DNA from: Pseudomonas azotoformans
GTDB taxonomy: Bacteria; Pseudomonadota; Gammaproteobacteria; Pseudomonadales; Pseudomonadaceae
Reading direction: 5' to 3'
Assembly: GCF_001579805.1 (NCBI RefSeq)
Contig: NZ_CP014546.1
Location: forward strand, 2,666,001 to 2,730,000
Length of the DNA: 64,000 bases
Position 1 is the stretch's first letter, and every line of letters begins with the position of its first letter. This document shows, piece by piece, positions 25,714 through 34,149 of this stretch. A program made the position numbers and the translations under genes. The notes beneath the pieces were generated by a model. The model was not told the DNA's origin. It saw only the letters and a list, made by a program, of their open reading frames with translations, and ran no database searches.

Positions 25714-26661
25714 ATGCCCCGGCCCCTTCATGGCCAGACTTACGTCTGGTTGCACGTGTTTTCCTGTGCTGCGCGGCATTTGTCGTTCACCCGCTGCGCC
25801 GAGGAACTGCACATCACGCCGGGCGCGGTGAGCCAGCAGATCCGTCAGTTGGAGGAGCGATTGGGTTTCCGCTTGTTTCATCGGCGCGCGCGTGGGGTGG
25901 AGCTGAGTGCCGAAGGGCAGCGACTGGCGACAACGGTAGGGGAGGCCTACGGCAGCATCGACGCGGAGTTGCAGCGCCTGGACGCGGGGATGATCAGCGG
26001 CACCCTGCGCCTGCGCTCGATCCCATCGTTTCTCGGCAAGTGGCTGACCCCGCGCCTGCCGCGTTTGCAGCAGCGCTTCCCGGATATCCAGCTGCGCATG
26101 GTCGCAGAGGACAGCAGCATCGCCCTGCATGAGGGCGACTTCGACCTGGCCATCGACTTGAACGACGGCAGCTACCCTGGCCTGTTGTCCACAGCCTTGC
26201 TGGACGAACAGATTTTCCCCGTTTGCGCCCCGAGCCTGCTGCGCGGCCGGCCACCGCTGCATGGCCCCGCTGACCTGGTGCATTTCCCACTGCTGCACGA
26301 CATCACCGCCTGGCGTGGGAGTTATGAGTACGCCGAGTGGGAGTTTTACCTGAATGCTATCGGCTATCACGACGCCGACGTACGGCGCGGGCACACCTTC
26401 AACCGTAACCACCTGACCATCGAAGCCGCCATCGCCGGCATGGGCGTGGCCATTGCGCGGCGCACCTTGCTCAACGATGAGCTGGAGCGTGGCACCTTGA
26501 TCGTGCCCTTCGGCCTGGCCGTGCCTAACCACAAACGTTACGTGTTGCTCTATGCGCCAGGCGCACTGAGCCATCCGGGCGTACGCGCGGTGCACGATTG
26601 GTTGGTTGAGGAAGCAGGGATTTTCCGTGGATTGCACCCGTTGGGAGAGGGGCAATTGTGA
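25714..26661 (+). CDS. LysR-type regulator, GcvA-like, divergent from the serine operon
   Basis: A 315-residue LysR-family activator. The helix-turn-helix is at residues 15-60 (FSCAARHLSFTRCAEELH, ITPGAVSQQIRQLEERLG) and the effector domain follows from about residue 92 (TLRLRSIPSFLGKWLTPRL). The GcvA-like signature AAIAGMGVAIARR is near the end. ATG 25714 has AGGA 9 nt upstream and was preferred to ATG 25615. Its divergent position suggests control of sdaA and the serine transporter, with serine or a related compound as inducer (inference). Confidence 0.88.
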   Translation: MPRPLHGQTYVWLHVFSCAARHLSFTRCAEELHITPGAVSQQIRQLEERLGFRLFHRRARGVELSAEGQRLATTVGEAYGSIDAELQRLDAGMISGTLRLRSIPSFLGKWLTPRLPRLQQRFPDIQLRMVAEDSSIALHEGDFDLAIDLNDGSYPGLLSTALLDEQIFPVCAPSLLRGRPPLHGPADLVHFPLLHDITAWRGSYEYAEWEFYLNAIGYHDADVRRGHTFNRNHLTIEAAIAGMGVAIARRTLLNDELERGTLIVPFGLAVPNHKRYVLLYAPGALSHPGVRAVHDWLVEEAGIFRGLHPLGEGQL

Positions 26662-26873
26662 GGTTGGCGGGCCGTAAGAAGATGTAACTAACTCCCCACC
26701 CTAACAGCGTTTTTGCTCGTAGTCAGACTTAATTTGTAATGTGGGATTTATCTTTGCAAAGGGGTTGAATTGTTCTGCTGACTGCTCAATTGTGTAATCA
26801 AGAGGTCATGGTTTCACCGACCCGGTGTTGCAGTTGTGACCTCTCGCGAGCTAGCTGAAATAAGGGAAGAACT

Positions 26874-27284
26874 ATGCAAATCCAAGTCAATAGCGATAAC
26901 CATATTGAAAGCAGCATCCGACTGGAGGAGTGGGTACGTACGACCATTGAGAGCACGCTCGAACGTTACGAAGAAGACCTGACCCGAGTGGAGGTCTACC
27001 TGCGGGATGAGAACGGCGACAAGCCCGGTCCCCACGATTTAAGTTGCCGCCTGGAAGCGCGGCCAAAAGGCCATCAACCGCTGTCCGTGCTGCACAAAGC
27101 CGATACCCTGGAACAGGCGATCGACGGTGCGGCGACCAAGCTGGACCATGCGTTGGAGCATTTGTTCGGCAAACTGCAAGGCAAGCCACGCGCTGCCGGG
27201 AAAAACCAGCCGACCACCAAAGTCAACGAAGATGAGCTTGAGCAGGAGTTTCTGGAAAAAGAACGCGCCGTGTTCAACGGCTGA
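26874..27284 (+). CDS. HPF/RaiA-superfamily ribosome-associated protein
   Basis: A 136-residue protein with an HPF/RaiA-like fold at residues 1-100 (MQIQVNSDNHIESSIRLEEW, then LERYEEDLTRVEVYLRDENG, DLSCRLEARPKGHQPL, LEQAIDGAATKLDHALEHLFGKLQ). Ordinary HPF is about 95-105 residues. Here an acidic C-terminal tail of about 35 residues (VNEDELEQEFLEKERA) is added, as in some Pseudomonas paralogues. Ribosome hibernation is the likely role but not shown. GGGAAGA lies upstream of ATG 26874. The 212-bp 5' region is AT-rich with no clear sigma signal. Confidence 0.82.
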   Translation: MQIQVNSDNHIESSIRLEEWVRTTIESTLERYEEDLTRVEVYLRDENGDKPGPHDLSCRLEARPKGHQPLSVLHKADTLEQAIDGAATKLDHALEHLFGKLQGKPRAAGKNQPTTKVNEDELEQEFLEKERAVFNG

Positions 27285-27305
27285 TAGCTTTCTCACGCTC
27301 CACTA

Positions 27306-27335
27306 AAAACGGGCCTGCATTTGCAGGCCCGTTTT
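27306..27335. terminator. Bidirectional intrinsic terminator between convergent genes
   Basis: A perfect 14-bp inverted repeat AAAACGGGCCTGCA / TGCAGGCCCGTTTT has a 2-nt centre and A/T runs on both flanks. It lies between the HPF-like gene and the convergent fecA-like gene and can serve both. Confidence 0.92.
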
Positions 27336-27348
27336 CGTTTGAGTGGCG

Positions 27349-29686
27349 TTAGAACGCAATGGAGGTCTGCACGTAGACCGTGCGGGGTTCGCCGACGTAT
27401 TTACCCTTGTTGTTATCGTCGAACGAGCGGGTGAAATACTGGGTGTTGAAGATGTTTTTCACACCCACTGCCACATTCAAATCCGACAGTTGCGGGCCGA
27501 AGTCATAGGCCGCGCGGCTGCTGAACAGCATGTAGCCAGGGATGCGTCCGTTGGCGCCGTTGGCGGTTTCCTTCTCGGTGTTGGCGTTGTCGGCGAACTG
27601 GCTGCTCTGGTAGCTGCTGTCCAGGTTGAGCTTCCAGCGGCCTTCGGTGTAGCCCACGCCAAGGGTGCCTTTGTGCTTGGACGAGAAGGGCACGCGATTG
27701 CCTTTGTTCGGGCCGTCTTCGCGGATGGTCGCGTCGACGTAGGCGTAAGTGGCGTACACATCGAAGCCAGACAGCGCCGGGCTCAAACCGTCGAGCGCGT
27801 AGTTGACGCTGCTCTCGATACCCTGGTGGCGGGTTTCGCCACGGGCAATCACCGAGTCGTTGGTTTGGTTGCTTTCGTACTGGTTGTCGAAGTTGATCAG
27901 GAATGCGCCGATTTCCGCACGCAAGGTGCCGTCGTCGTAGCGGGTACCGAGTTCCCAGGTACGGGCTTTTTCCGGTTTCACTTCGCCGCTGGTCACACGG
28001 TTCGGCATCTGGCTGTACTGCACGCTGCCGAACGAACCTTCGGTGTTGGCGTAGAGGTTCCAGCTGTCGCTGAGGTGGTACAGCACGTTCAGTGCCGGCA
28101 GCGCGGTGTTGTAGTCGCCTTTGTATTTGACGTTGGTCAGGTTGTTGGTCTGCTGGGACTCGATCATCTCGTAGCGAACGCCCGGCGTGATGGTCCACTT
28201 GCCGATATCGATCCGGTCATCAATGAAGAACGCATTGGCTTCGGTGCCGCCACGGGTGTCGCGGTCGTTGCGGCTGTCGGTGGTGGGGATCTGCTGGTTG
28301 GCAGCAATCGGCGTGCGGTAGCGCAGTTCGTGGCCGGGCCTCGTTGATGTAGCGGTAGCCGACGCCGACTTCGTGGCTGGTCGGGCCCAGGTCAAAACCT
28401 TGGGCGAAGCGGGTCTCGATGCCACGCACCCAGTATTCGCGCGGGGACAGGGAAAGGAACGTGCCCTGGTCCAGGTAACCGCTGCGCAAGGTCTTGGTGA
28501 AGAAGCTGTTCACGGTGAACTCGCGGCGATCCTGCTCATAGCGATAGCCGACGTTGAACATCGTACGGCGGCCCCAGAATTTGTCGTAGGGGCGGGTGGA
28601 CTGGTAGGGATCCGCCTTGTAGTCCGCGACGTTCAAGCCCCCCGGCATATCGGCCTGGCCTTCGTAGTACTGCGCCATGGCGTTGAAGCTGTTGGCGTCA
28701 TCCAGTTGGTATTTGCCCTTGAGGATCAGGTCGTCGATGCGCGTGTTGCTGTTTTCGCGCCAGTCGCCGCCACGGGTGCCGGAGTACAGAATCGCACCGC
28801 CCAGGCCGTTGTCAGCCGTACCGCCGGCCAGCAAGTTGCCGGTGGTCTTGAAGCCGTCGTGGCTGGAAGATGGGCTGGTTTCGGTCTGCAGGCCGCCTTT
28901 GACCGTGGGTGTATCCGGGATCGCGCGGGTCACGAAGTTGACCACGCCGCCGACGTTCTGCGGGCCGTAGCGCACCGCACCGCCGCCGCGCACTACGTCG
29001 ACCGCGTCCATGTTGCCCATGCTGATCGGCGCAAAGGATAGTTGCGGCTGGCCGTAGGGCGCGAACGGCACCGGGATGCCATCCATCAGCACGGTGGAGC
29101 GCGACGCCAGGCGTGGGTTGAGGCCACGAATGCCGAAGTTCAGTGCCATGTCATGGCTGCCGGTGCCGTTGTTGTCCGGGGCGTTGACGCCGGGAATGCG
29201 GTTGAGCACGTCCTTGGCCTGAGTGGCACCCTGGCGTTCGAATTCTTCGCGGCGGATCACATCGCGGGCGCCGGGGTGTTCGAACACATTGGTCTGCGCC
29301 GCGTCGCCCAGCCAGTCGCCGACCACGCTGGAGGTGCCCAACTCAATGCTGGCCGGTGCCGTGGCCGGTTGCAGGCTGTAGGCATTGTCGCCTTCGGCAC
29401 GGGCTTGCAGGCCGGTGCCTTCCAGCATTTTTTGCAGGCCGTCCGCAGCGCCGTAGTTGCCGGACAAGCCACGGCTCTGCATACCCGCTGTCACTTCGGA
29501 ACCGAAGGAGATCAACACGCCGGCTTCGCGGCCAAACTGGTTCAGTGCAGCTTCCAGCGACATCGGGGCGATGTGATAGGGCTTGGCGTCGGCCGCCATC
29601 ACCGGGGGCAGCACGGTCAGACTGAGGCTGACGCCGAGTAGGAGTTGGCGCAAGGTGCGGGCAAGAAGCGTCGGTTGCTGGGGCAT
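27349..29686 (-). pseudogene. fecA: FecA-type TonB-dependent receptor, interrupted by a one-base frameshift
   Basis: A ferric-citrate-type outer-membrane receptor split between two reading frames. The N-terminal part (start 29686) has a signal peptide, an STN signalling domain (YHIAPMSLEAALNQFGREAG), a plug and part of the barrel, and reads in frame to VGVGYRYINEA. There the frame shifts at about 28335-28340. Dropping one C from GAGGCCCGGCCAC restores GHELRYRTPIAANQQIP and an intact barrel to the terminal YVQTSIAF. The repaired protein would be about 775 residues, the usual FecA length. As written, translation runs on to a stop at 28220. Promoter, fecI and fecR partners are intact upstream. 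It could be a true recent mutation or a base-calling error in a run of only three G. Confidence 0.85.
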
Positions 29687-29700
29687 GAAGAGCGGTCCTG

Positions 29701-29730
29701 AGAAGGAAGGATCAAGGTGGCTTTCCTTCT
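29701..29730 (-). other. Stem-loop between fecR and fecA
   Basis: AGAAGGAA and TTCCTTCT form an 8-bp hairpin with a 14-nt loop in the 91-nt gap between fecR and the fecA-like gene. It lies about 15 nt before the fecA start, whose AGGA site follows directly. It could attenuate or uncouple receptor expression from fecIR. Confidence 0.5.
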
Positions 29731-29777
29731 CTGTCACGCGAGGGGTGGAAAACGGCTCACTGTTTTTTGAATTAATT

Positions 29778-30719
29778 TCAGGCGCGTGCCTGCACGGTCA
29801 CCCAATAGCGGGTAAAGCGCCGCACCTTCACCGGCAGGCTCACTTCCAGCAGGTCGAGAATGCGCTCGCTGTCATCCAGCGGGTAGCTGCCGGAGATCAG
29901 CAGGTTGGCTACCTGTGGGTCGCAATTGACCTGGCCACGGCGATAACGGCCGAGTTCGCCGAGGAAATCTTCCAGGCGCATGTGGGCAGCAACCAGCATG
30001 CCGTCGGCCCAGGCGCCGCTGTTGGCGTCGGTGGGGCGCGGGGTGTCCCAGCCTTTGCGGGTGAAGTTGACCTGGTGCGCGGCCTGGACGCTCAGCGGCA
30101 GGCCGGTGTAGGTATTGGGCATGACGTCGACGCGGCCGTCGAGCACGGCCAATTGCGTGTGATCGTTGAATTGTCGCACGTTCATGCGCGCCGCCTGGCT
30201 GGTGAGCAGGCCCTGGCCGGTCAGCACCTGCAATGGTGTGCTGCCTGCAATACCGGTCAGCAGGATCTCGCCTTCAAGCAGGCGGATCAGGCGTTGCTGG
30301 CCATCGAAATGCACATCCACCGCGGTGCCGGTGTTGAGCTGTAACTGGCTGCCATCGGCCAATTGCACCTTGCGTCGCTGGCCAACGGGGCTGCGATAGT
30401 CGGCGGTTAGCGGCGGCAAAATATGCTGTTGGCGAAGGCTCCAGGCGGCAGCGGAACCGGCGCCGAGGATCAACAGCAATTTCAGCGCCTGACGACGGCT
30501 GGTGGAGGTTGGCGCATTCAACGCCGCATGGGCCAGGGGCGACGGCATGCCGCGCAGGCGCTGGTTAACGCGCTGCATGTGGTCCCAGGCACGCTGGTGT
30601 TCGCTGTGGGCATTCAACCACTGTTGCCAGGCGGCTTGCTGGCGTGGGTTGAGCGCGCCTTGCTGCATTTCCATCAGCCAGTGCACGGCTTGTTCGGCGA
30701 CTTGGGTGGAGAAGTTCAT
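29778..30719 (-). CDS. fecR: FecR-type anti-sigma factor / sigma regulator
   Basis: A 313-residue inner-membrane regulator. The cytoplasmic DUF4880-type N-domain has the conserved Trp pattern (VHWLMEMQQG, AAWQQWLNAHSEHQRAWDHM). One transmembrane helix is near residues 95-112 (ALKLLLILGAGSAAAWSL), followed by a periplasmic FecR domain (RSPVGQRRKVQLADGSQLQLNTGTA) and the receptor-contact STN-like end. It binds FecI inside the cell and the receptor STN domain outside. The start at 30719 overlaps the fecI stop by 4 nt; the very long in-frame extension upstream is an artefact of high GC. Confidence 0.92.
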   Translation of the reverse strand: MNFSTQVAEQAVHWLMEMQQGALNPRQQAAWQQWLNAHSEHQRAWDHMQRVNQRLRGMPSPLAHAALNAPTSTSRRQALKLLLILGAGSAAAWSLRQQHILPPLTADYRSPVGQRRKVQLADGSQLQLNTGTAVDVHFDGQQRLIRLLEGEILLTGIAGSTPLQVLTGQGLLTSQAARMNVRQFNDHTQLAVLDGRVDVMPNTYTGLPLSVQAAHQVNFTRKGWDTPRPTDANSGAWADGMLVAAHMRLEDFLGELGRYRRGQVNCDPQVANLLISGSYPLDDSERILDLLEVSLPVKVRRFTRYWVTVQARA

Positions 30720-31213
30720 AGGGCGAAGTAGCAGCGCATAGCCGCTTTGCTCAGGTGGCGTTTGACGGTGGCGATGGAAATGCCCAGTTCCGCGCCGATT
30801 TGCGCGTAGGTCAGGCCATCGAGTTGGGCCAGCAGGAACGCACGTTTGACCTGGACGGGCAGGCCATCGAGCAGTTGGTCCAACTCCACCAGGGTTTGCA
30901 GGATGATTGCGCGTTCTTCTTCCGACGGTGCCACGTGCTCGGGCATCTGCGCCAAGGCGTCGAGGTAGGCGCGCTCCAGGTCCTGGCGGCGGTAGAAGTT
31001 GAACAGCACACGCTTGGCGACTGTGGTGAGGAACGCGCGGGGCTCGACCAGCGTGGGTGTTTCCCGCGCGGTGAGCACGCGGATGAAGGTGTCCTGGGCC
31101 AGGTCGGCAGCGCTTTCCGGGCAGCCGAGCTTGCGACGCAACCAGCCGGTGAGCCAGTGGTGATGGTCGTTGTACAACACTTCGACGGTATTGGACGGGC
31201 TCAACGCGGACAC
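30716..31213 (-). CDS. fecI: FecI-type ECF sigma factor
   Basis: A 165-residue extracytoplasmic-function sigma factor that directs RNA polymerase to the receptor gene. Region 2 includes GCPESAADLAQDTFIRVL and the DNA-melting segment ARAFLTTVAKRVLFNFYRR-like stretch; region 4 has LPVQVKRAFLLAQLDGLTYAQIGAELGISIATVKRHL. The start was set at GTG 31213 (SALSPSNTVEVLY follows), because this matches family length and the upstream ATG at 31339 lies inside the Fur-like box. The ribosome binding site is poor. It is followed by fecR with a 4-nt overlap. Confidence 0.87.
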   Translation of the reverse strand: MSALSPSNTVEVLYNDHHHWLTGWLRRKLGCPESAADLAQDTFIRVLTARETPTLVEPRAFLTTVAKRVLFNFYRRQDLERAYLDALAQMPEHVAPSEEERAIILQTLVELDQLLDGLPVQVKRAFLLAQLDGLTYAQIGAELGISIATVKRHLSKAAMRCYFAL

Positions 31214-31324
31214 TCCACAAGCATCGCCATGCTTTAGAGAACAAGAATTGTTCGCATTGTAGGGCCCGCGACGGGCTTCGGCAATCCGTCGGGGCAGGTC
31301 TTTCATCCGTTCTGTTTTGCTTAT

Positions 31325-31343
31325 GAGAATATTTATCATTAAT
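31325..31343. promoter_or_regulatory. Fur-like box shared by divergent iron operons
   Basis: GAGAATATTTATCATTAAT matches the 19-bp Fur consensus at 13 positions by my hand alignment. It lies between fecI (minus) and the DUF3649 gene (plus), 112 nt and 32 nt from their starts. It would let iron-loaded Fur shut off both arms. Confidence 0.65.
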
Positions 31344-31374
31344 ATTGCGGCCTGATGAACCTGGCGCCTCTCGC

Positions 31375-31677
31375 ATGAAAAGCAAAACCTCGCTGCCTGT
31401 CTCCTATCGCCTCGCCGTTACCTCGCGCGTGCTGGCTGCCGTGGTGGGCGGCTATCTGATGGCTTCCCTGGCCAGTATCTGCCTGGCGCTGTGGATACCC
31501 ACTTCTCGCGCTGACGCAGTGATCACTGGGATGATGAGTTCTTTCGTGTTCTACCTGCTGGCCGTGCTCTGGTGTTTCGCTTGCCGCAGCGCCGCGCGCG
31601 CCTGGTTTGGCGTGATGCTGCCAAGCGCGGTATTTGCCACCCTGGCGGGTGTGGGCTTCTGGATGGCACGCACATGA
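31375..31677 (+). CDS. DUF3649 membrane protein, iron-uptake cluster
   Basis: A 100-residue inner-membrane protein with about three helices (SRVLAAVVGGYLMASLASICLALW, MSSFVFYLLAVLWCF, PSAVFATLAGVGFW). The DUF3649 family is found next to PepSY and DUF3325 genes in Pseudomonas iron regions and may help ferric-siderophore reduction or assembly (context inference). The start at 31375 follows CGCCTCTCGC without a strong ribosome binding site. Its stop overlaps the start of the PepSY gene (ATGA), so the two are coupled. Confidence 0.85.
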   Translation: MKSKTSLPVSYRLAVTSRVLAAVVGGYLMASLASICLALWIPTSRADAVITGMMSSFVFYLLAVLWCFACRSAARAWFGVMLPSAVFATLAGVGFWMART

Positions 31678-33248
31678 AAGAGGGCTTTCGCCAGGCCATG
31701 GCCTGGCTGCACACGTGGGCGGGGCTGATCTTTGGCTGGCTGCTGTTTGCAATTTTCCTGACGGGCACCTTGGCGTATTTCAAGGATGAGATCAGCCATT
31801 GGATGCAGCCTGAAGTGCAGGCCCGCCCCTTGGACGACGCGCGCAGCCTGACGGTCGCCCAGACCTATCTGCAGCAAGTCGCGCCGACCGCCGCACGCTG
31901 GTTTATCACCCTGCCGGACAGCCGTGACCCCGGCCTGTCGGTGATGTGGCAAGACAAGGTCGACCCCGGCAAACGCGGCAACTTCATCCAGAAAACCCTC
32001 GACCCCGTCACCGGCCAGGCCGTGCAAGCCCGTGAAAGCATGGGCGGCGATTTCTTCTATCGTTTCCACTTCCAACTGCAAATGCCCCATCCCTGGGGCC
32101 GCTGGCTGTCGACTATCGCTGCGATGGTGATGTTCATCGCCTTGATCACCGGCATCATCACCCACAAGAAAATCTTCAAGGACTTCTTCACCTTCCGCCC
32201 CCGCAAGGGCCAGCGCTCCTGGCTCGACGGGCACAACGCGGTCGGCGTGCTGGTGTTGCCGTTTCATCTGATGATCACCTACAGCAGCCTGGTGATCTTC
32301 ATGAGCATGGTGATGCCGGCCCCGATCCTGGCTTCCTATGGCGGAGACACCCGAGCGTTTTTCAGCGAAGTGTTCCCGAATACCAACAACGCGCCGGCAA
32401 CGGGCCAGCCAGGCACATTGCTGCCGCTGATGCCGATGTACGAGCAAGCGCGGGCGCAATGGGCCGGTGGCCATGTGGGGCGCGTCGCCGTGAATAACCC
32501 CAGCGATGTGAACGCCTCGGTCAATGTGTTCCGCGCGGGTTCCGACAGCGTGGTGCATGATTTCGGCAGCACCGTTTCTTTTAATGGCACGACCGGCGAG
32601 CTGGTGCGGGTCAGTGGTGGGCAGTCGCTGCCTTCTGCCATCGGCGGTACTTTCTATGGCCTGCACATGGGCCACTTCGCTGGGCCGGTGTTGCGCTGGT
32701 TGTACTTTATCTGTGGCCTGGCGGGCACGGCGATGATCGGCACCGGTCTGGTGATCTGGCTCGGCAAGCGCCAGCTCAAACATGCCAAGGCTGCGGTCAT
32801 GCCGTTTGAGTTGCGCTTGGTGGAAGTGTTGAACATCGCCAGCATGTCCGGGTTGATGATCGCCATTGCGGCGTTTTTCTGGGCTAACCGTTTGTTGCCG
32901 GTGAGCTTTGCCGAGCGTTCCGATTGGGAAGTTCAAACCTTCTTTATTGCCTGGGGGCTGAGCCTGTTGCACGCCATGCTGCGTCGCGGTCGCCAGGGCT
33001 GGGTCGAGCAACTGAGCTTCGGCGCGTTGCTGTTTATCGCGATCCCGCTGCTCAATGCACTGACGACTTCGCATCACCTGGGCGTTTCGCTGGCAACCGG
33101 CGACTGGGCCATGGCTGGCTTTGACTTGACGTGTCTGGCCAGTGGCGTTTTCCTCGGCTGGGCCGCCTTGAAGATGCAGCGTCGCACCGCGCCTGCGCCT
33201 AAAGCAGAGCGCGCACGCCCCCTGGCGCTGAAGCAGGAGGCGAACTGA
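31674..33248 (+). CDS. PepSY-associated transmembrane protein (ferric-reductase-like)
   Basis: A 524-residue inner-membrane protein of the PepSY_TM family. Helices are seen near the N-terminus (WLHTWAGLIFGWLLFAIFLTG), at 145-165 (WLSTIAAMVMFIALITGIIT), and several more in the C-terminal half. Conserved His residues (LHTWAG, FHFQLQMPHPWGR, HNAVGVLVLPFHLMITYSS, LHMGHFAG) are placed as in haem-binding ferric-siderophore reductases of this family. The start at 31674 overlaps the DUF3649 stop. A likely role is reduction of imported iron chelates in the periplasm (family knowledge plus context). Confidence 0.88.
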   Translation: MKEGFRQAMAWLHTWAGLIFGWLLFAIFLTGTLAYFKDEISHWMQPEVQARPLDDARSLTVAQTYLQQVAPTAARWFITLPDSRDPGLSVMWQDKVDPGKRGNFIQKTLDPVTGQAVQARESMGGDFFYRFHFQLQMPHPWGRWLSTIAAMVMFIALITGIITHKKIFKDFFTFRPRKGQRSWLDGHNAVGVLVLPFHLMITYSSLVIFMSMVMPAPILASYGGDTRAFFSEVFPNTNNAPATGQPGTLLPLMPMYEQARAQWAGGHVGRVAVNNPSDVNASVNVFRAGSDSVVHDFGSTVSFNGTTGELVRVSGGQSLPSAIGGTFYGLHMGHFAGPVLRWLYFICGLAGTAMIGTGLVIWLGKRQLKHAKAAVMPFELRLVEVLNIASMSGLMIAIAAFFWANRLLPVSFAERSDWEVQTFFIAWGLSLLHAMLRRGRQGWVEQLSFGALLFIAIPLLNALTTSHHLGVSLATGDWAMAGFDLTCLASGVFLGWAALKMQRRTAPAPKAERARPLALKQEAN

Positions 33249-33575
33249 ATGCTGCTCGCGCTGCTGATGTGCTACGCCGGATTCACAGCACTGTGCCTGT
33301 CCACTGACCGTCACCACGGCGACTTGCTGCACAGCAAACCCTCGCCTCGTCGGCGCTTGGGTTTGCGGGTGATCGGTTGGTTGTTGCTGGTGGTGTCGAT
33401 CTGGCCAGCAGTGGATGTCGCCGGTTGGGGCCAGGGCCTGGTGGAGTGGTGCGCCGTGCTGATGCTCAGCGCATTGCTGCTGGTGCTGTTGTTGCCGTAC
33501 CGGCCAAGGCTGGCCTTGATCCTGGCGGGTGTCGGCCTGCTCGCCAGCCCCGTTGCAGCCTTCGCCACTTTCTGA
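33249..33575 (+). CDS. DUF3325 membrane protein
   Basis: A 108-residue protein with three or four helices (LLALLMCYAGFTALCLS, GLRVIGWLLLVVSIWPAVDVAG, VEWCAVLMLSALLLVLLLPY, LALILAGVGLLASPVAAF). The family is known only by context with PepSY and DUF3649 proteins in iron-uptake operons. ATG directly follows the PepSY stop, and the ribosome binding site CAGGAGG lies inside that gene's end. The gap to the sigma gene is 7 nt. Confidence 0.83.
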   Translation: MLLALLMCYAGFTALCLSTDRHHGDLLHSKPSPRRRLGLRVIGWLLLVVSIWPAVDVAGWGQGLVEWCAVLMLSALLLVLLLPYRPRLALILAGVGLLASPVAAFATF

Positions 33576-33582
33576 GCCCGTC

Positions 33583-34149
33583 ATGATGATCAGCACGCCA
33601 CCCGAGTCCCAGGACAGCCCGCACGCTGACGCGGCGGGTGGACGTGCGCATTTCCTGCAGGTGTTCTTGTCCTAGCGTTCGCAGATGGAAGCCCTGGTGA
33701 GTCGCCGCGTGGGCTGCCGCGCCACGGCGGCCGACCTGGTGCAGGACCTGTTCCTGCGTTTCTGGCGCCGGCCGCTGGTACAGGTCGAAGAACTCAGCAC
33801 TTACCTGCTGCGTTGCGCCGGCAACATCGCCATCGACCACCTGCGCAGCGAAGGCGCGCGGGTACGCAGCAGTGAAGGCTGGCTGCCTGAACAGCAAGAC
33901 AACCAAGGTTCCGAACCCCAGGCGGCACTGGAAGCCGGCAATGACTTGCGCCATGTCGAAGCCGCCTTGCGCAGCCTGCCGGAGCGTACGCGGCAGATTT
34001 TCCTGCTCAACCGCATCCACGGCCGCAAGTACGCAGAAATCGCCAAGTCCATGGGCCTGTCCCAAAGTGCCGTGGAAAAACATATGATGCGTGCCCTCGA
34101 AGCCTGCAAAGCCAGCCTTCGCGAACCATCGCCAGGGAAAGCACCGTGA
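33583..34149 (+). pseudogene. ECF sigma factor interrupted by an in-frame amber codon
   Basis: The frame from ATG 33583 reads to HFLQVFLS, then TAG at 33673-33675, then continues RSQMEALVSRRVGCRATAADLVQDLFLRFW and a full region 4 (LPERTRQIFLLNRIHGRKYAEIAKSMGLSQSAVEKHMMRAL) to 34149. With Gln (CAG) in place of TAG it would be a normal 188-residue FecI-type sigma factor. ATG 33685 could restart translation, but that 154-residue product lacks the first helix of region 2. It is cotranscribed with DUF3325 (7 nt before) and with the FecR gene, whose GTG overlaps its stop. It could be a point mutation, a base error or a read-through codon. Confidence 0.85.

Noticed and set aside
29778..31385. A 535-codon reading of the FecR gene extending over fecI
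   Set aside because: The first 220 codons are an off-frame reading of fecI; ATG 30719 overlapping the fecI stop is the normal arrangement.
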